Shown here piece by piece: positions 32,764-39,570 of a stretch of DNA of 51,647 nucleotides (positions are counted from its first letter, which is position 1; each line of letters starts with the position of its first letter). Below the pieces are notes generated by a model, which saw nothing but the letters and a program-made list of their open reading frames with translations, searched no databases and was not told the origin of the DNA. Location of the stretch: IMG/VR virus record IMGVR_UViG_3300025978_000007, positions 1 to 51,647 of that record. One strand, 5' to 3'. A program made the translations under genes and the position numbers. The DNA comes from a virus.

Positions 32764-33124
32764 TTATTACCTCCTCTACCAACATTTTAAATTCTTCAAA
32801 ACTCATTATCTCTCTTCCTTCACCACCTTGACCTTTCACTTTAGCAATGAACTCTAATTGCTCAGGGCGAAGTTTATCTGCTCCAACCTTTATATCCCAC
32901 GCGTGAAGTACTCCTTTAAAATAGAATACCAAGTCGGTTGTTCCTTTCATAACACCAATAGCCTTAAGACCTGCCATCCTTGCAGCACCAGCCGATCCTT
33001 GCATTGCCGTAGTCAAGTTATTATTCACTGCAAACATTAACCCCCTATATTCAGGGTATGTATTGTGAAACCAAAGAAAGCATTCGCTTTGCAGTTGGTT
33101 ATGGTTTTGCTTCTTCGGTTGCAT
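32753..33124 (-). CDS. VRR-NUC domain nuclease
   Basis: This 123-residue protein has the VRR-NUC (PD-(D/E)XK) pattern: NQLQSECFLWFHNTYPEYRG, FAVNNN, GVMKGTTDLVFYFKG, LHAWDIKVGADKLRPEQLEF. The D of TDL, followed by D and K of WDIKVG, form the catalytic core. It could resolve branched DNA before packaging. It overlaps the genes on both sides. Confidence 0.86.
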   Translation of the reverse strand: MQPKKQNHNQLQSECFLWFHNTYPEYRGLMFAVNNNLTTAMQGSAGAARMAGLKAIGVMKGTTDLVFYFKGVLHAWDIKVGADKLRPEQLEFIAKVKGQGGEGREIMSFEEFKMLVEEVINGK

Positions 33125-33521
33125 TTTTTTCTTCTTTTAAATTCCAAACTTCTGCTATTTTATTTGCGTACCACTCTGTCGTATATGCCCGATACTCATT
33201 CGAACTACTCTCTAGCCCGAAATAGTCCTCCATATGTTTGCATATGTGAGTACCTTCGTGGGTACATTCTCCTGCGTCAAACTTATCTGAGTTAAGAATT
33301 ACTAGATAACCAAAATGCTCACTTATTTTATCCTTTACTAAATATACAGTGGCATTAATATTACTAGAAAATGTACTAGCATTAAAATCTCTTTCATCCT
33401 CCTTATTTTCTTCTTCCGAAGTAGGATAGTAGATTTTAAACTTTTCCGTCAACTCTTTGTAATTCGTATTCTTTGCCACGAACAAGCACCGAGGGAACAT
33501 GGTTTCAAACTCTTTAATCAT
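33099..33521 (-). CDS. Metallopeptidase-like protein with HEGTH motif
   Basis: This 140-residue protein contains a zincin-type HEGTH at residues 88-92 (ECTHEGTHICKHMEDYF), followed by NEYRAYTTEWYANKIAE, whose Glu109 could be the third zinc ligand as in gluzincins. Small phage proteins with this layout exist in Bacteroides phages without known substrate. It is the first minus-strand gene next to the divergent control region, so it is probably transcribed first in the late unit. Confidence 0.62.
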   Translation of the reverse strand: MIKEFETMFPRCLFVAKNTNYKELTEKFKIYYPTSEEENKEDERDFNASTFSSNINATVYLVKDKISEHFGYLVILNSDKFDAGECTHEGTHICKHMEDYFGLESSSNEYRAYTTEWYANKIAEVWNLKEEKNATEEAKP

Positions 33522-33544
33522 CTTTTTCTAATTTTTAATTACAA

Positions 33545-33552
33545 CAAAGATA
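33545..33552 (-). promoter_or_regulatory. Candidate -7 box for the rightmost minus-strand operon
   Basis: TATCTTTG on the minus strand matches TAnnTTTG and lies 23 bases before ATG 33521. No clear TTTG exists at the -33 distance; instead an operator-like sequence (GTTAATCTATGGTTAAAC, 33574-33591) sits there, so this promoter may need an activator. Confidence 0.42.
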
Positions 33553-33573
33553 ATTATTTATTTGTAAGCTAAA

Positions 33574-33591
33574 GTTAATCTATGGTTAAAC
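33574..33591. promoter_or_regulatory. Operator-like sequence, copy 1
   Basis: GTTAATCTATGGTTAAAC is nearly the same as GTTAATCTACGTTAAAC at 38694-38710, next to another promoter candidate. Both copies are A/T-rich with partial dyad symmetry (GTTTAAC-like halves). A common regulator binding both is a reasonable inference. Confidence 0.4.
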
Positions 33592-33721
33592 TTGATTAAT
33601 AGAAACGGTTTTCTATTTTTTGAAATATTTTTTCGGGGATGGATGCTCGATTCTCAAAAATCTGAAAAGGGTAAGCACCCCACATCAATTAACTATTGTT
33701 AACATCAATTGGCTATAATAG

Positions 33722-33753
33722 TTTGGCGACGTAGTTATAATGTAGTATATTTG
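33722..33753 (+). promoter_or_regulatory. Near-consensus Bacteroidetes promoter for the early cassette
   Basis: TTTG (33722-33725), a 20-base spacer and TATATTTG (33746-33753) match the -33/-7 consensus. It drives the plus-strand genes from 33984 through a leader of about 220 bases that contains GC-rich stretches unlike the flanking DNA. Confidence 0.78.
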
Positions 33754-33790
33754 TAGTGTTGATGAGATAGGGGTTCGCCGGTGGGCGGCC

Positions 33791-33958
33791 ATGGTGGGCG
33801 GGATTTATCAACGGGTATTATAGATTAGTCGAGAGAGAAAGGATGCGAAAGCAAAACAGTTAAGACGGCTTTCGGCTAATCATTGTAATGCAGTCTACGA
33901 AGACGGTTACAAGACGTTGAATGATGCAGAGTACAATATGAATATTATAAACAATTAA
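33791..33958 (+). other. Leader region with an amber-interrupted small reading frame
   Basis: ATG 33791 encodes ten residues (MVGGIYQRVL), then TAG (33821-33823), and the same frame stays open for 44 more codons to TAA 33956-33958. The downstream part has protein-like composition (RERKDAKAKQLRRLSANHC, ...EYNMNIINN) but no ATG near its start. It may be a decayed gene, a gene starting at ATT 33824, or chance. Confidence 0.35.
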
Positions 33959-33983
33959 AAAAAGTCCCGCAAGGGCAAATGGA

Positions 33984-34211
33984 ATGAAAAAAGAAGGAAT
34001 TGAATTAGAAAGAGAAATAAGCAAGAGCTATTTTGCTTATGAAATATTAAAAAATCACGGCATCAATACAAAACGTGTTGGTGCTGAATTGTTTGCAGAA
34101 CAAATTTCTGCAAACACAAACAATGGATTGACCTTCAGCGAATGGCTGAAGGTTGACGAAGCACACAACATGGTGGGAGATGAAGAATTAATGGATTGGT
34201 TAGGATATTAA
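33984..34211 (+). CDS. Small helical early protein (75 aa)
   Basis: This is the first complete ORF after the strong promoter. The 75-residue acidic protein MKKEGIELEREISKSYFAYE... ends in EEHNMVG-like acidic sequence and LMDWLGY. No domain is recognised. Position suggests an early host-interaction protein (inference). Confidence 0.6.
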   Translation: MKKEGIELEREISKSYFAYEILKNHGINTKRVGAELFAEQISANTNNGLTFSEWLKVDEAHNMVGDEELMDWLGY

Positions 34212-34231
34212 TTAATTAAATACATAAAGAT

Positions 34232-34435
34232 ATGAAGACGAAGACTTTAAGTGCTTATAAAGCGTCTTATAGACGCGCAAAAACCCAAACTGGTAAACAA
34301 AAAATCATGAATGAAGCAGTCAACAATTTGACTGCTAAAGATAGTAGAGCATTTGTCACCTGGCAACAGGATAGACAGGCTCAAGGTGTCGAAGAAGACC
34401 ATCAAAGCCATATTAACAATTCTTATTTTAAATAA
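34232..34435 (+). CDS. Small basic/polar early protein (67 aa)
   Basis: The 67-residue product MKTKTLSAYKASYRRAKTQT...MNEAVNNLTAKDSRAFVTWQ is basic in its first half and polar at the end. No known family. It lies 20 bp after the preceding gene. Confidence 0.55.
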   Translation: MKTKTLSAYKASYRRAKTQTGKQKIMNEAVNNLTAKDSRAFVTWQQDRQAQGVEEDHQSHINNSYFK

Positions 34436-34472
34436 TTTTAACGCTTCGCTATCGGCATGACGGGCAAAAATT

Positions 34473-34853
34473 ATGGGGAAAATATTAAGCAAGGAAAACA
34501 CTCTTATTCTGAGAGCATGGGTAGAATTAAGTCATTTAATAGATTCTGATTTTGAACTAGAATCAGAACAAATAATCTCTCTTTTAAATAAAGAGGGGAA
34601 AAAGGCTTATTATTTGGAAAATAAGTTGGGAGCCTCTATTATTGTAATAGAGGGAGAAGAAAAATCAACAGTGGTATGCTGCTGGAATTTATTTGATACT
34701 ATATTTAATGATAGTGATTTTTATGTAGTAATAGGCGTAGACACCTCTCTGTTGAAAGATTTTGCTTTTTCGATAGAGACAAATTATTATGCAATAAGGG
34801 ATGCGTTTCACGCTTCCCTTGAAACTCATACTTATGAGATATTGGAGTATTGA
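34473..34853 (+). CDS. Hypothetical early protein (126 aa)
   Basis: The 126-residue acidic protein has a helical N-terminus (LILRAWVELSHLIDSDFELE) and strands (ASIIVIEGEEKSTVVCCW; FYVVIGVDTSLL). It is probably an alpha/beta domain. No family is recognised. The 37-bp upstream spacer contains GACGGGCAAAAATT, resembling the spacers before the flanking genes. Confidence 0.55.
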   Translation: MGKILSKENTLILRAWVELSHLIDSDFELESEQIISLLNKEGKKAYYLENKLGASIIVIEGEEKSTVVCCWNLFDTIFNDSDFYVVIGVDTSLLKDFAFSIETNYYAIRDAFHASLETHTYEILEY

Positions 34854-34929
34854 TGAAAATATAGAAAAAGAATAAATAAAACGGCGTGCTAGATGCCAAC
34901 AACAAGTCCGTGGGCAGCGGCAAAAAAAT

Positions 34930-35082
34930 ATGAGTAATTTTATATGGTATAAAGGAATTCGCATTGAGCGAGTAGGAACTTTTAACAAGATGTATAAAGT
35001 TCCTGGTCTTCTAATAACCGAGTTTTTTACTTTAGCTAAGGCTAAGAGATATATAGATAAGTCTTATGAAAAAGATCGCTAA
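34930..35082 (+). CDS. Small basic protein (50 aa)
   Basis: ATG 34930 to TAA 35080 encodes MSNFIWYKGIRIERVGTFNK, then MYKVPGLLITEFFTLAKAKRY and IDKSYEKDR. The pattern (short strands followed by FTLAKAKRYID) resembles small phage proteins of unknown function. It overlaps the next gene by 17 bp. Confidence 0.55.
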   Translation: MSNFIWYKGIRIERVGTFNKMYKVPGLLITEFFTLAKAKRYIDKSYEKDR

Positions 35083-35272
35083 TTGTAAAAGCAAAGCAGG
35101 CATCATTTACGGGTGCCTGTATTATTGTAGCGTTACAAGACGTTACGTGTATTTCCCGAAAGGGAGATACGCGGATGTCTACGAAAGTACAGAGATTGAT
35201 GGAATCGAAAGCTATCTATCAACTCTATCAATTCCATTATTTTTGAATTACTTAAAATTTTATAAAAAGTAA
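35066..35272 (+). CDS. Small basic protein (68 aa)
   Basis: The 68-residue product MKKIANCKSKAGIIYGCLYY...RRYVYFPKGRYADVYE... is basic and beta-rich at first, then a helical, hydrophobic end (IPLFLNYLKFYKK). Unknown family; overlaps its upstream neighbour, suggesting translational coupling. Confidence 0.52.
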   Translation: MKKIANCKSKAGIIYGCLYYCSVTRRYVYFPKGRYADVYESTEIDGIESYLSTLSIPLFLNYLKFYKK

Positions 35273-35276
35273 AACT

Positions 35277-35405
35277 ATGAATAAAGAAACTAAAATGAGT
35301 TTGAAAGAACTTCGCTCGTTTTTGAACATTCAATCTGTGTATACAGATACGATGCTTCGGAATTTAATTCTGCGTAACGGATATTTGTGCAATAAAAAAA
35401 CGTAA
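35277..35405 (+). CDS. Small protein (42 aa), possible DNA-binding helix
   Basis: ATG 35277 to TAA 35403 encodes MNKETKMSLKELRSFLNIQS, then VYTDTMLRNLILRNGY and LCNKKT. SLKELRSFLNIQSVYTD resembles a short helix-turn-helix segment, but the protein is too small to be sure. It starts 4 bp after the previous stop. Confidence 0.5.
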   Translation: MNKETKMSLKELRSFLNIQSVYTDTMLRNLILRNGYLCNKKT

Positions 35406-35461
35406 GTAATTTGTGTTATCGATATATATAACGAAGTAACAATTTTCGAAATAAAGGAACT

Positions 35462-35659
35462 ATGAGAAGAAAAGAAGATTCGATGCGGGTTATTATGCTA
35501 GCATTAAAATGGATGTTTATCGCTATGCTGGCAATATGGATCTACTTAAATGTAGACCTATGTATAATAATAATGAGTTCTGGAATATCTCTTATTATTT
35601 TAATAAGTGTAATTCTTGGTCGCTGGCTTACTAAAAAAGGACATAATTTAATAAAATAA
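35462..35659 (+). CDS. Small two-helix membrane protein (65 aa)
   Basis: Two transmembrane helices (MLALKWMFIAMLAIWIYL and CIIIMSSGISLIILISVILG) are flanked by basic ends (MRRKEDSMR; RWLTKKGHNLIK). This is typical of a phage early inner-membrane protein, but no family is recognised. A second ATG at 35486 could also start it. Confidence 0.6.
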   Translation: MRRKEDSMRVIMLALKWMFIAMLAIWIYLNVDLCIIIMSSGISLIILISVILGRWLTKKGHNLIK

Positions 35660-35661
35660 CT

Positions 35662-35835
35662 ATGAAGAGAATTGACAAGACGGGCGGATTACGCCCATAT
35701 AGGGGAGGTTTATACTTATTCATAATAAGTTATACCTCCGGACGGATTGAATACGCCACAGGGCGCCTAAAAAGACAAATACGGCAATACACTGATAAAG
35801 ATATTGAATCAATAACAATCGACTTGGAATTATGA
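35662..35835 (+). CDS. Small basic protein (57 aa)
   Basis: ATG 35662 to TGA 35833 encodes a 57-residue protein (MKRIDKTGGLRPYRGGLYLF, ...SGRIEYATGRLKRQIRQY). Its stop overlaps the ATG of the next gene (ATGA). It is strongly basic with a strand-rich centre. Function is unknown. Confidence 0.55.
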   Translation: MKRIDKTGGLRPYRGGLYLFIISYTSGRIEYATGRLKRQIRQYTDKDIESITIDLEL

Positions 35836-36047
35836 ATATACACAGATTCATTATAATAGTAGAAGGCAAACATGTTGCCTTTTGCCAATACCCAGCGAAA
35901 TTGTATGGCTACAACACAATCGAACAAGCCGAAAAGGCATTTACCGAATGCTTAGGCAATTTACAAATAGGAAGATATACGGGTGCCGATCTTACTATCT
36001 ATGATACAGAGGAGTGGCACTATACTAAAATGGAAAAAATATTATGA
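35832..36047 (+). CDS. Small hypothetical protein (71 aa)
   Basis: The 71-residue product MNIHRFIIIVEGKHVAFCQY...NTIEQAEKAFTECLGNLQIG appears to be a small alpha/beta domain. Both ends overlap neighbouring genes by 4 bp, so it is firmly within the operon. No family is recognised. Confidence 0.57.
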   Translation: MNIHRFIIIVEGKHVAFCQYPAKLYGYNTIEQAEKAFTECLGNLQIGRYTGADLTIYDTEEWHYTKMEKIL

Positions 36048-36658
36048 GAACTGGTACACCAATTGAACATTTCCCCGAACTCGTTAATCCGAAGCTACTA
36101 AACAAGGATTATTTCTTTAATATAGTGACTTCGGGAATATCAAGATTCGATTTTAGAAACATTGTATATAAACTTCCATCTGATGCAATAGATGTCTTGA
36201 TGGAAGGGTCAAGACGTTGGTATATCTGCACGCGTGGCATCCTTTGTTACGCGTGCAGTCTGTATGGTTATGTGAGGAAGACTAAAATTACTTACTATAG
36301 CAAATCTGTTCCTCCCTCCGAAAATAACTTGGGCGCAAAACTGTATTTTCTTCCTTGGGATAAGATCAAACAATATAAGGAGCCGCGTATTTGGTTTCTG
36401 AATAGACGGACGAAGCCATCTATGAAACAAGCTTACAAATGGTTTATAGCTGATAGGCTTAAGGCAAAGAGATTATATGACAATCCTTTATACTCCCCGA
36501 TGGATTATAGAGAAGAAGTGAAATATAACCAATGCAAGGACGGAATTTTTGTAGATTCGTCAGGAATTATATGGATCATCAAGGTAAATCAGAGCCATCA
36601 CTACTTTTTTGTACAGTGGCTATCCATATCTACTCATAATATACTAATAAAAAGGTGA
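36044..36658 (+). CDS. Hypothetical early protein (204 aa)
   Basis: This is the longest gene in the cassette. The 204-residue protein is basic and rich in Tyr/Trp (SRRWYICTRGILCYACSLYG, KQAYKWFIADRLKAKRLYDN). I checked it for reverse-transcriptase motifs (YxDD, QG) and found none. It ends next to an inverted repeat (AAAAGTGGCTA 36696-36706 / TAGCCACTTTT 36758-36768) at the edge of the origin-like region. Confidence 0.58.
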   Translation: MRTGTPIEHFPELVNPKLLNKDYFFNIVTSGISRFDFRNIVYKLPSDAIDVLMEGSRRWYICTRGILCYACSLYGYVRKTKITYYSKSVPPSENNLGAKLYFLPWDKIKQYKEPRIWFLNRRTKPSMKQAYKWFIADRLKAKRLYDNPLYSPMDYREEVKYNQCKDGIFVDSSGIIWIIKVNQSHHYFFVQWLSISTHNILIKR

Positions 36659-37316
36659 TATTTGATAAAACATCAAGTATCAACGAAACCTCAAAAAAAG
36701 TGGCTAATTTGTTAATATTCACTTAATATTAAAGTTTTGGTGTTTATTTTATTAATATAGCCACTTTTATTACTATTTGTGAATAAAGCTTATCCTAAAA
36801 CCCACTACCCTATAGGTATTTGATAATCAATAGGTTGTATTAAATAACCTTTTTAAACACTCTCTATTAAGAGCTTATTATCAATTAGTTGTATTACTTT
36901 ATGCACTTTTTCTACTTTCAGAAATAACGTAAACTTTACATACAAAAAACAAGTATATCTCTCTATTAAATAAAGCTTTTTAACTTAATATATATCTATT
37001 ACTATTTCTATATACTTTACTAATACTATATATAATATATAATATATAATATATAATATAATATACTTATTATAAGGTAGTTACAGGGTAGTGGTTTTTA
37101 AGATGTTAAAATATATACATTAAAATATGTTTTTTAATGTTAAGTCACTGATTATCAGCTAGTTAGCTTTGTTAAAAATTAAAAAAATTAAGAATTACGG
37201 TTTTGGTGATTTTATTAAGTTACTGATTTAGAGATGGTTAGTTATTTTCTGATTATGATTCACTTAGATTATTTAGGTTTTATTTTTTCAGAAAACGATT
37301 ATCAAAAAAAATAAAT
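36659..37316. other. AT-rich repeat region, candidate replication origin
   Basis: About 660 bases with no supported gene. It holds a 20-base imperfect direct repeat (36823-36842 and 36877-36896, 17/20 identical), four exact TATATAA units (37029-37056), a second direct repeat pair (37142-37166 and 37217-37241, 19/25), and a long-range inverted repeat (36797-36811 with 37085-37099). Direct repeats beside an easily melted AT tract are typical of origins. It lies upstream of the antirepressor and replication genes. Confidence 0.5.
37029..37056. repeat. TATATAA x4 tandem repeat (DNA-unwinding-like tract)
   Basis: Four perfect 7-base TATATAA units followed by a partial unit form a tract with no G or C, inside the larger AT-rich intergenic region. 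Such a tract would melt readily and is consistent with a DNA-unwinding element. Confidence 0.7.
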
Positions 37317-38174
37317 ATGAAACATATGGAAGCAAAAAAAAATGAATTAATCAAAGTCACTCAGAAAGGCGACAGAGAGGTAGTATCTGCTAGAGATCTG
37401 TACACCGGGTTGGGTATGGAAAAATCGAATTGGTCTAGATGGTCAAAGGCGAACATTGAAGATAACCCTTACTTTAAAGAATTAGAGGATTGGGAGGGGT
37501 TCGTCATAATGACGAACGGTAATGAGATTAAAAATTACGCGATCACTTTGGACTTTGCAAAACATCTTGCAATGATGGCAAATACCGAAGTTAGTAAAAA
37601 ATACCGTGACTATTTCATCGCGTGCGAAAAGAAACTGAAAGAGGTATATAAGGAAATAGAAGAAGGAATCAAGAGCGGGGATTACATCAAGTTATCCCCA
37701 ACCATTAAATTCCGATTGATGTACGCTCTTGCTGTCGAGGAAACTTTTAGCGTTGCCGAGATGCAGGAAGTCCTTATGAAAACGGATGCGATGGTTAAGT
37801 ATTCGGACATAATGTGGTGGATGGCCCAATATGGCTTTTGGAATGCCAAAAAACGAGAGATAACCAGTCACGGCAAGGATTATATCACTTACACAAGAAA
37901 CCTGCTCACACATGAATATGAGTTGCGTTTTACAAAAAAAGGCGTTCTTTGGTTTTCAAAGCATTTCAGGGACATCAATTTTGAAATACATGACATACCG
38001 GAATGCGGAATACTAGAACGGGAAATTGAGGATCTGAAGAGATGGGAAGAACTTACCTCCAAAGCCAATTCGTATGATAGGTTTTTGGATGCGCGTAATC
38101 AATATCTGCTGAAGCATGAAATCAGTCAGGAAGTAGAACATAAGGAATTGATCGAAAAACATACACAAATATGA
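37317..38174 (+). CDS. AntA/AntB-type phage antirepressor
   Basis: This 285-residue protein has an N-terminal AntA/AntB domain: VVSARDLYTGLGMEKSNWSRW, NPYFKELEDWEGF and YAITLDFAKHLAMMANTEVS. A long C-terminal region follows, with a DNA-binding-like portion and helical end (ILEREIEDLKRWEEL). The family binds and inactivates phage repressors. No repressor is evident here, so it may act on a resident prophage or have another regulatory role. ATG 37326 (MEAKKNE) is an alternative start. Confidence 0.82.
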   Translation: MKHMEAKKNELIKVTQKGDREVVSARDLYTGLGMEKSNWSRWSKANIEDNPYFKELEDWEGFVIMTNGNEIKNYAITLDFAKHLAMMANTEVSKKYRDYFIACEKKLKEVYKEIEEGIKSGDYIKLSPTIKFRLMYALAVEETFSVAEMQEVLMKTDAMVKYSDIMWWMAQYGFWNAKKREITSHGKDYITYTRNLLTHEYELRFTKKGVLWFSKHFRDINFEIHDIPECGILEREIEDLKRWEELTSKANSYDRFLDARNQYLLKHEISQEVEHKELIEKHTQI

Positions 38175-38500
38175 ATAAAAAAGAAATTACATCAAAGCGA
38201 TTAGTTGCTGCTAGCTTAATATTTGCAGCTATTGTAATAATTTTCTTATTTGGATTTGGGCTTATTTTTTGTTCCTGCGAGCAAAATAACGAGCCGGTAA
38301 CAAAACATACGTTGTGGCTTACGAGTGTTGACATAGAGAAACAAAATGTCTACATGTATGACATTAATCTCAATAAAGAGGTTACGATTAAATACAACAA
38401 AGACTTATTTAAATTCTCCCTTATTAAACTTTACGAATGTGCAGTAGCTCATCCGGAGTTTACCTTTTATTATTTGAATTATTTTTATTACTCAATTTAA
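38171..38500 (+). CDS. Membrane/lipoprotein-like small protein (109 aa)
   Basis: A strong hydrophobic segment (LVAASLIFAAIVIIFLFGFGLIF) ends in CSCEQNN, resembling a lipobox, although the lead is long. The remainder (TLWLTSVDIEKQNVYMYDIN...KDLFKFSLIKLYECAV) is likely exported. It overlaps the antirepressor stop (ATGA). Function is unknown. Confidence 0.6.
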   Translation: MNKKEITSKRLVAASLIFAAIVIIFLFGFGLIFCSCEQNNEPVTKHTLWLTSVDIEKQNVYMYDINLNKEVTIKYNKDLFKFSLIKLYECAVAHPEFTFYYLNYFYYSI

Positions 38501-38504
38501 AAAC

Positions 38505-38636
38505 ATGAAAACATTTATAATTATATATGTAGCATTTTTGCTCATGTTTTGGTTGATGATAGGAGGTTTTAAAATGGACGATTTACTAGTAGCTTTAATA
38601 GCAGGCTTTCTTCCTATTTATAGGATTTATATGTAA
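38505..38636 (+). CDS. Small two-helix membrane peptide (43 aa)
   Basis: ATG 38505 to TAA 38634 encodes MKTFIIIYVAFLLMFWLMIG followed by GFKMDDLLVALIAGFLPIYR and IYM. Two hydrophobic helices are separated by KMDD. It starts 4 bp after the preceding membrane protein, so the two may form a pair. Confidence 0.52.
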   Translation: MKTFIIIYVAFLLMFWLMIGGFKMDDLLVALIAGFLPIYRIYM

Positions 38637-38693
38637 AAAGATAGGTGAACACGCCGGGAGAAATGATTTTTGGTATAAAAAATAGAAATTCGG

Positions 38694-38725
38694 GTTAATC
38701 TACGTTAAACGTAGTACATATGTAG
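38694..38725 (+). promoter_or_regulatory. Candidate promoter with operator palindrome
   Basis: A perfect 7-bp dyad (CTACGTT, A, AACGTAG; 38700-38714) is followed directly by TACATATG (38715-38722), a degenerate -7 box. The 15 bases GTAGTACATATGTAG match 13 of 15 in the strong promoter at 33742-33756. GTTAATCTACGTTAAAC also recurs at 33574. It would drive the pentapeptide-repeat gene and the recombination/replication operon. Confidence 0.5.
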
Positions 38726-38749
38726 AAATAATGTATTAATTTTGAAGAT

Positions 38750-39418
38750 ATGAAAGAAAAAATTGAAATTAAATCAGTATCAGGAAGTGTGTTATTTACT
38801 TACGAATGTGAGAATAATACGATTTGCAAAACGGTAGAAAAAGCAATTTCTAGTTATGAGAACTTGCGTGGTGCGAACTTGCGTAGTGCGAACTTGCGTG
38901 GTGCGGACTTGAGTGGTGCGAACTTGAGTGGTGCGGACTTGAGTGGTGCGGACTTGAGTGGTGCGGAATTGAGTGGTGCGGACTTGCGTAGTGCGAACTT
39001 GCGTGGTGCGGACTTGAGTGGTGCGGACTTGAGTGGTGCGGAATTGAGTGGTGCGGACTTGAGTTATGCGGACTTTAATGAAGGAACATCATTTCTTTTA
39101 TCTCAATGTCCAGAAGGAAGTTTCATTGGATGGAAAAAATGTGGTAACTATATCGTTAAGTTATTAATTACAGAGAATTCAAAAAGATCATCTTCCACCT
39201 CACTTAAATGTAGATGCTCCAAAGCTAAAACTTTGGAAATTCAGGAAATTGATGGTTCTAAATCAGAAATAACCGAAATATGTTCGAATAGAGATAGCGA
39301 ATTTATTTATAAAGTAGGTGAACTTTCAGAAGTACCTGATTTTGATGAAGATAGATGGAACGAATGTTCTTCTGGAATACACTTCTTTATATCTAGGGAA
39401 ATGGCAGTTAAATATTAA
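38750..39418 (+). CDS. Pentapeptide-repeat protein
   Basis: This 222-residue protein begins with a short beta region ([16 protein letters not shown]), then about 14 pentapeptide units of the type A(D/N)LSG/RGAN. A C-terminal domain resembling DUF5758 follows ([20 protein letters not shown]...[13 protein letters not shown]). Pentapeptide repeats form a right-handed quadrilateral helix that can mimic DNA and inhibit gyrase in some proteins; that role is only possible here. Repeat units are almost identical in DNA. Confidence 0.85.
   Translation: MKEKIEIKSVSGSVLFTYECENNTICKTVEKAISSYENLRGANLRSANLRGADLSGANLSGADLSGADLSGAELSGADLRSANLRGADLSGADLSGAELSGADLSYADFNEGTSFLLSQCPEGSFIGWKKCGNYIVKLLITENSKRSSSTSLKCRCSKAKTLEIQEIDGSKSEITEICSNRDSEFIYKVGELSEVPDFDEDRWNECSSGIHFFISREMAVKY
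38862..39075 (+). repeat. 15-bp tandem repeats encoding pentapeptides
   Basis: About 14 nearly identical 15-base units (such as GGTGCGGACTTGAGT) are arranged head to tail. Their high identity indicates recent expansion and a likelihood of copy-number variation between relatives. Confidence 0.88.
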
Positions 39419-39422
39419 TCAA

Positions 39423-39551
39423 ATGAATGCAAAAGTAAAGAACATAGTAGTACGTGTGAATCTTAAGGAGCTGGGAATCATTAAGAAGAAGGCGAATGAA
39501 AAAGGGTTGCCTATGTCAACCTTCTTAAGGTTGCTAGCCCTTAAAGAATGA
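39423..39551 (+). CDS. Ribbon-helix-helix DNA-binding protein (42 aa)
   Basis: I choose ATG 39423, just after the pentapeptide gene; the longer frame from 39318 lies inside that gene. The 42-residue product (KNIVVRVNLKELGIIKKKANEKGLPMSTFLRLLALKE) matches a CopG/Arc-type ribbon-helix-helix: a beta-strand with alternating residues, then two helices. It is a candidate regulator of the operon. Confidence 0.7.
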   Translation: MNAKVKNIVVRVNLKELGIIKKKANEKGLPMSTFLRLLALKE

Positions 39552-39570
39552 AATTTAAAATAAAATAGAA

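Noticed and set aside
33821-33823. Alternative genetic code with TAG read as an amino acid.
   Set aside because: TAG ends at least one well-supported gene (1990-1992) with correct spacing to the next, and the long genes are open under the standard code.
36044-36658. Unknown 204-aa protein as a possible diverged reverse transcriptase for the DGR-like repeats.
   Set aside because: It has no YxDD or other RT motifs and is too short for a DGR reverse transcriptase (typically well over 300 residues).
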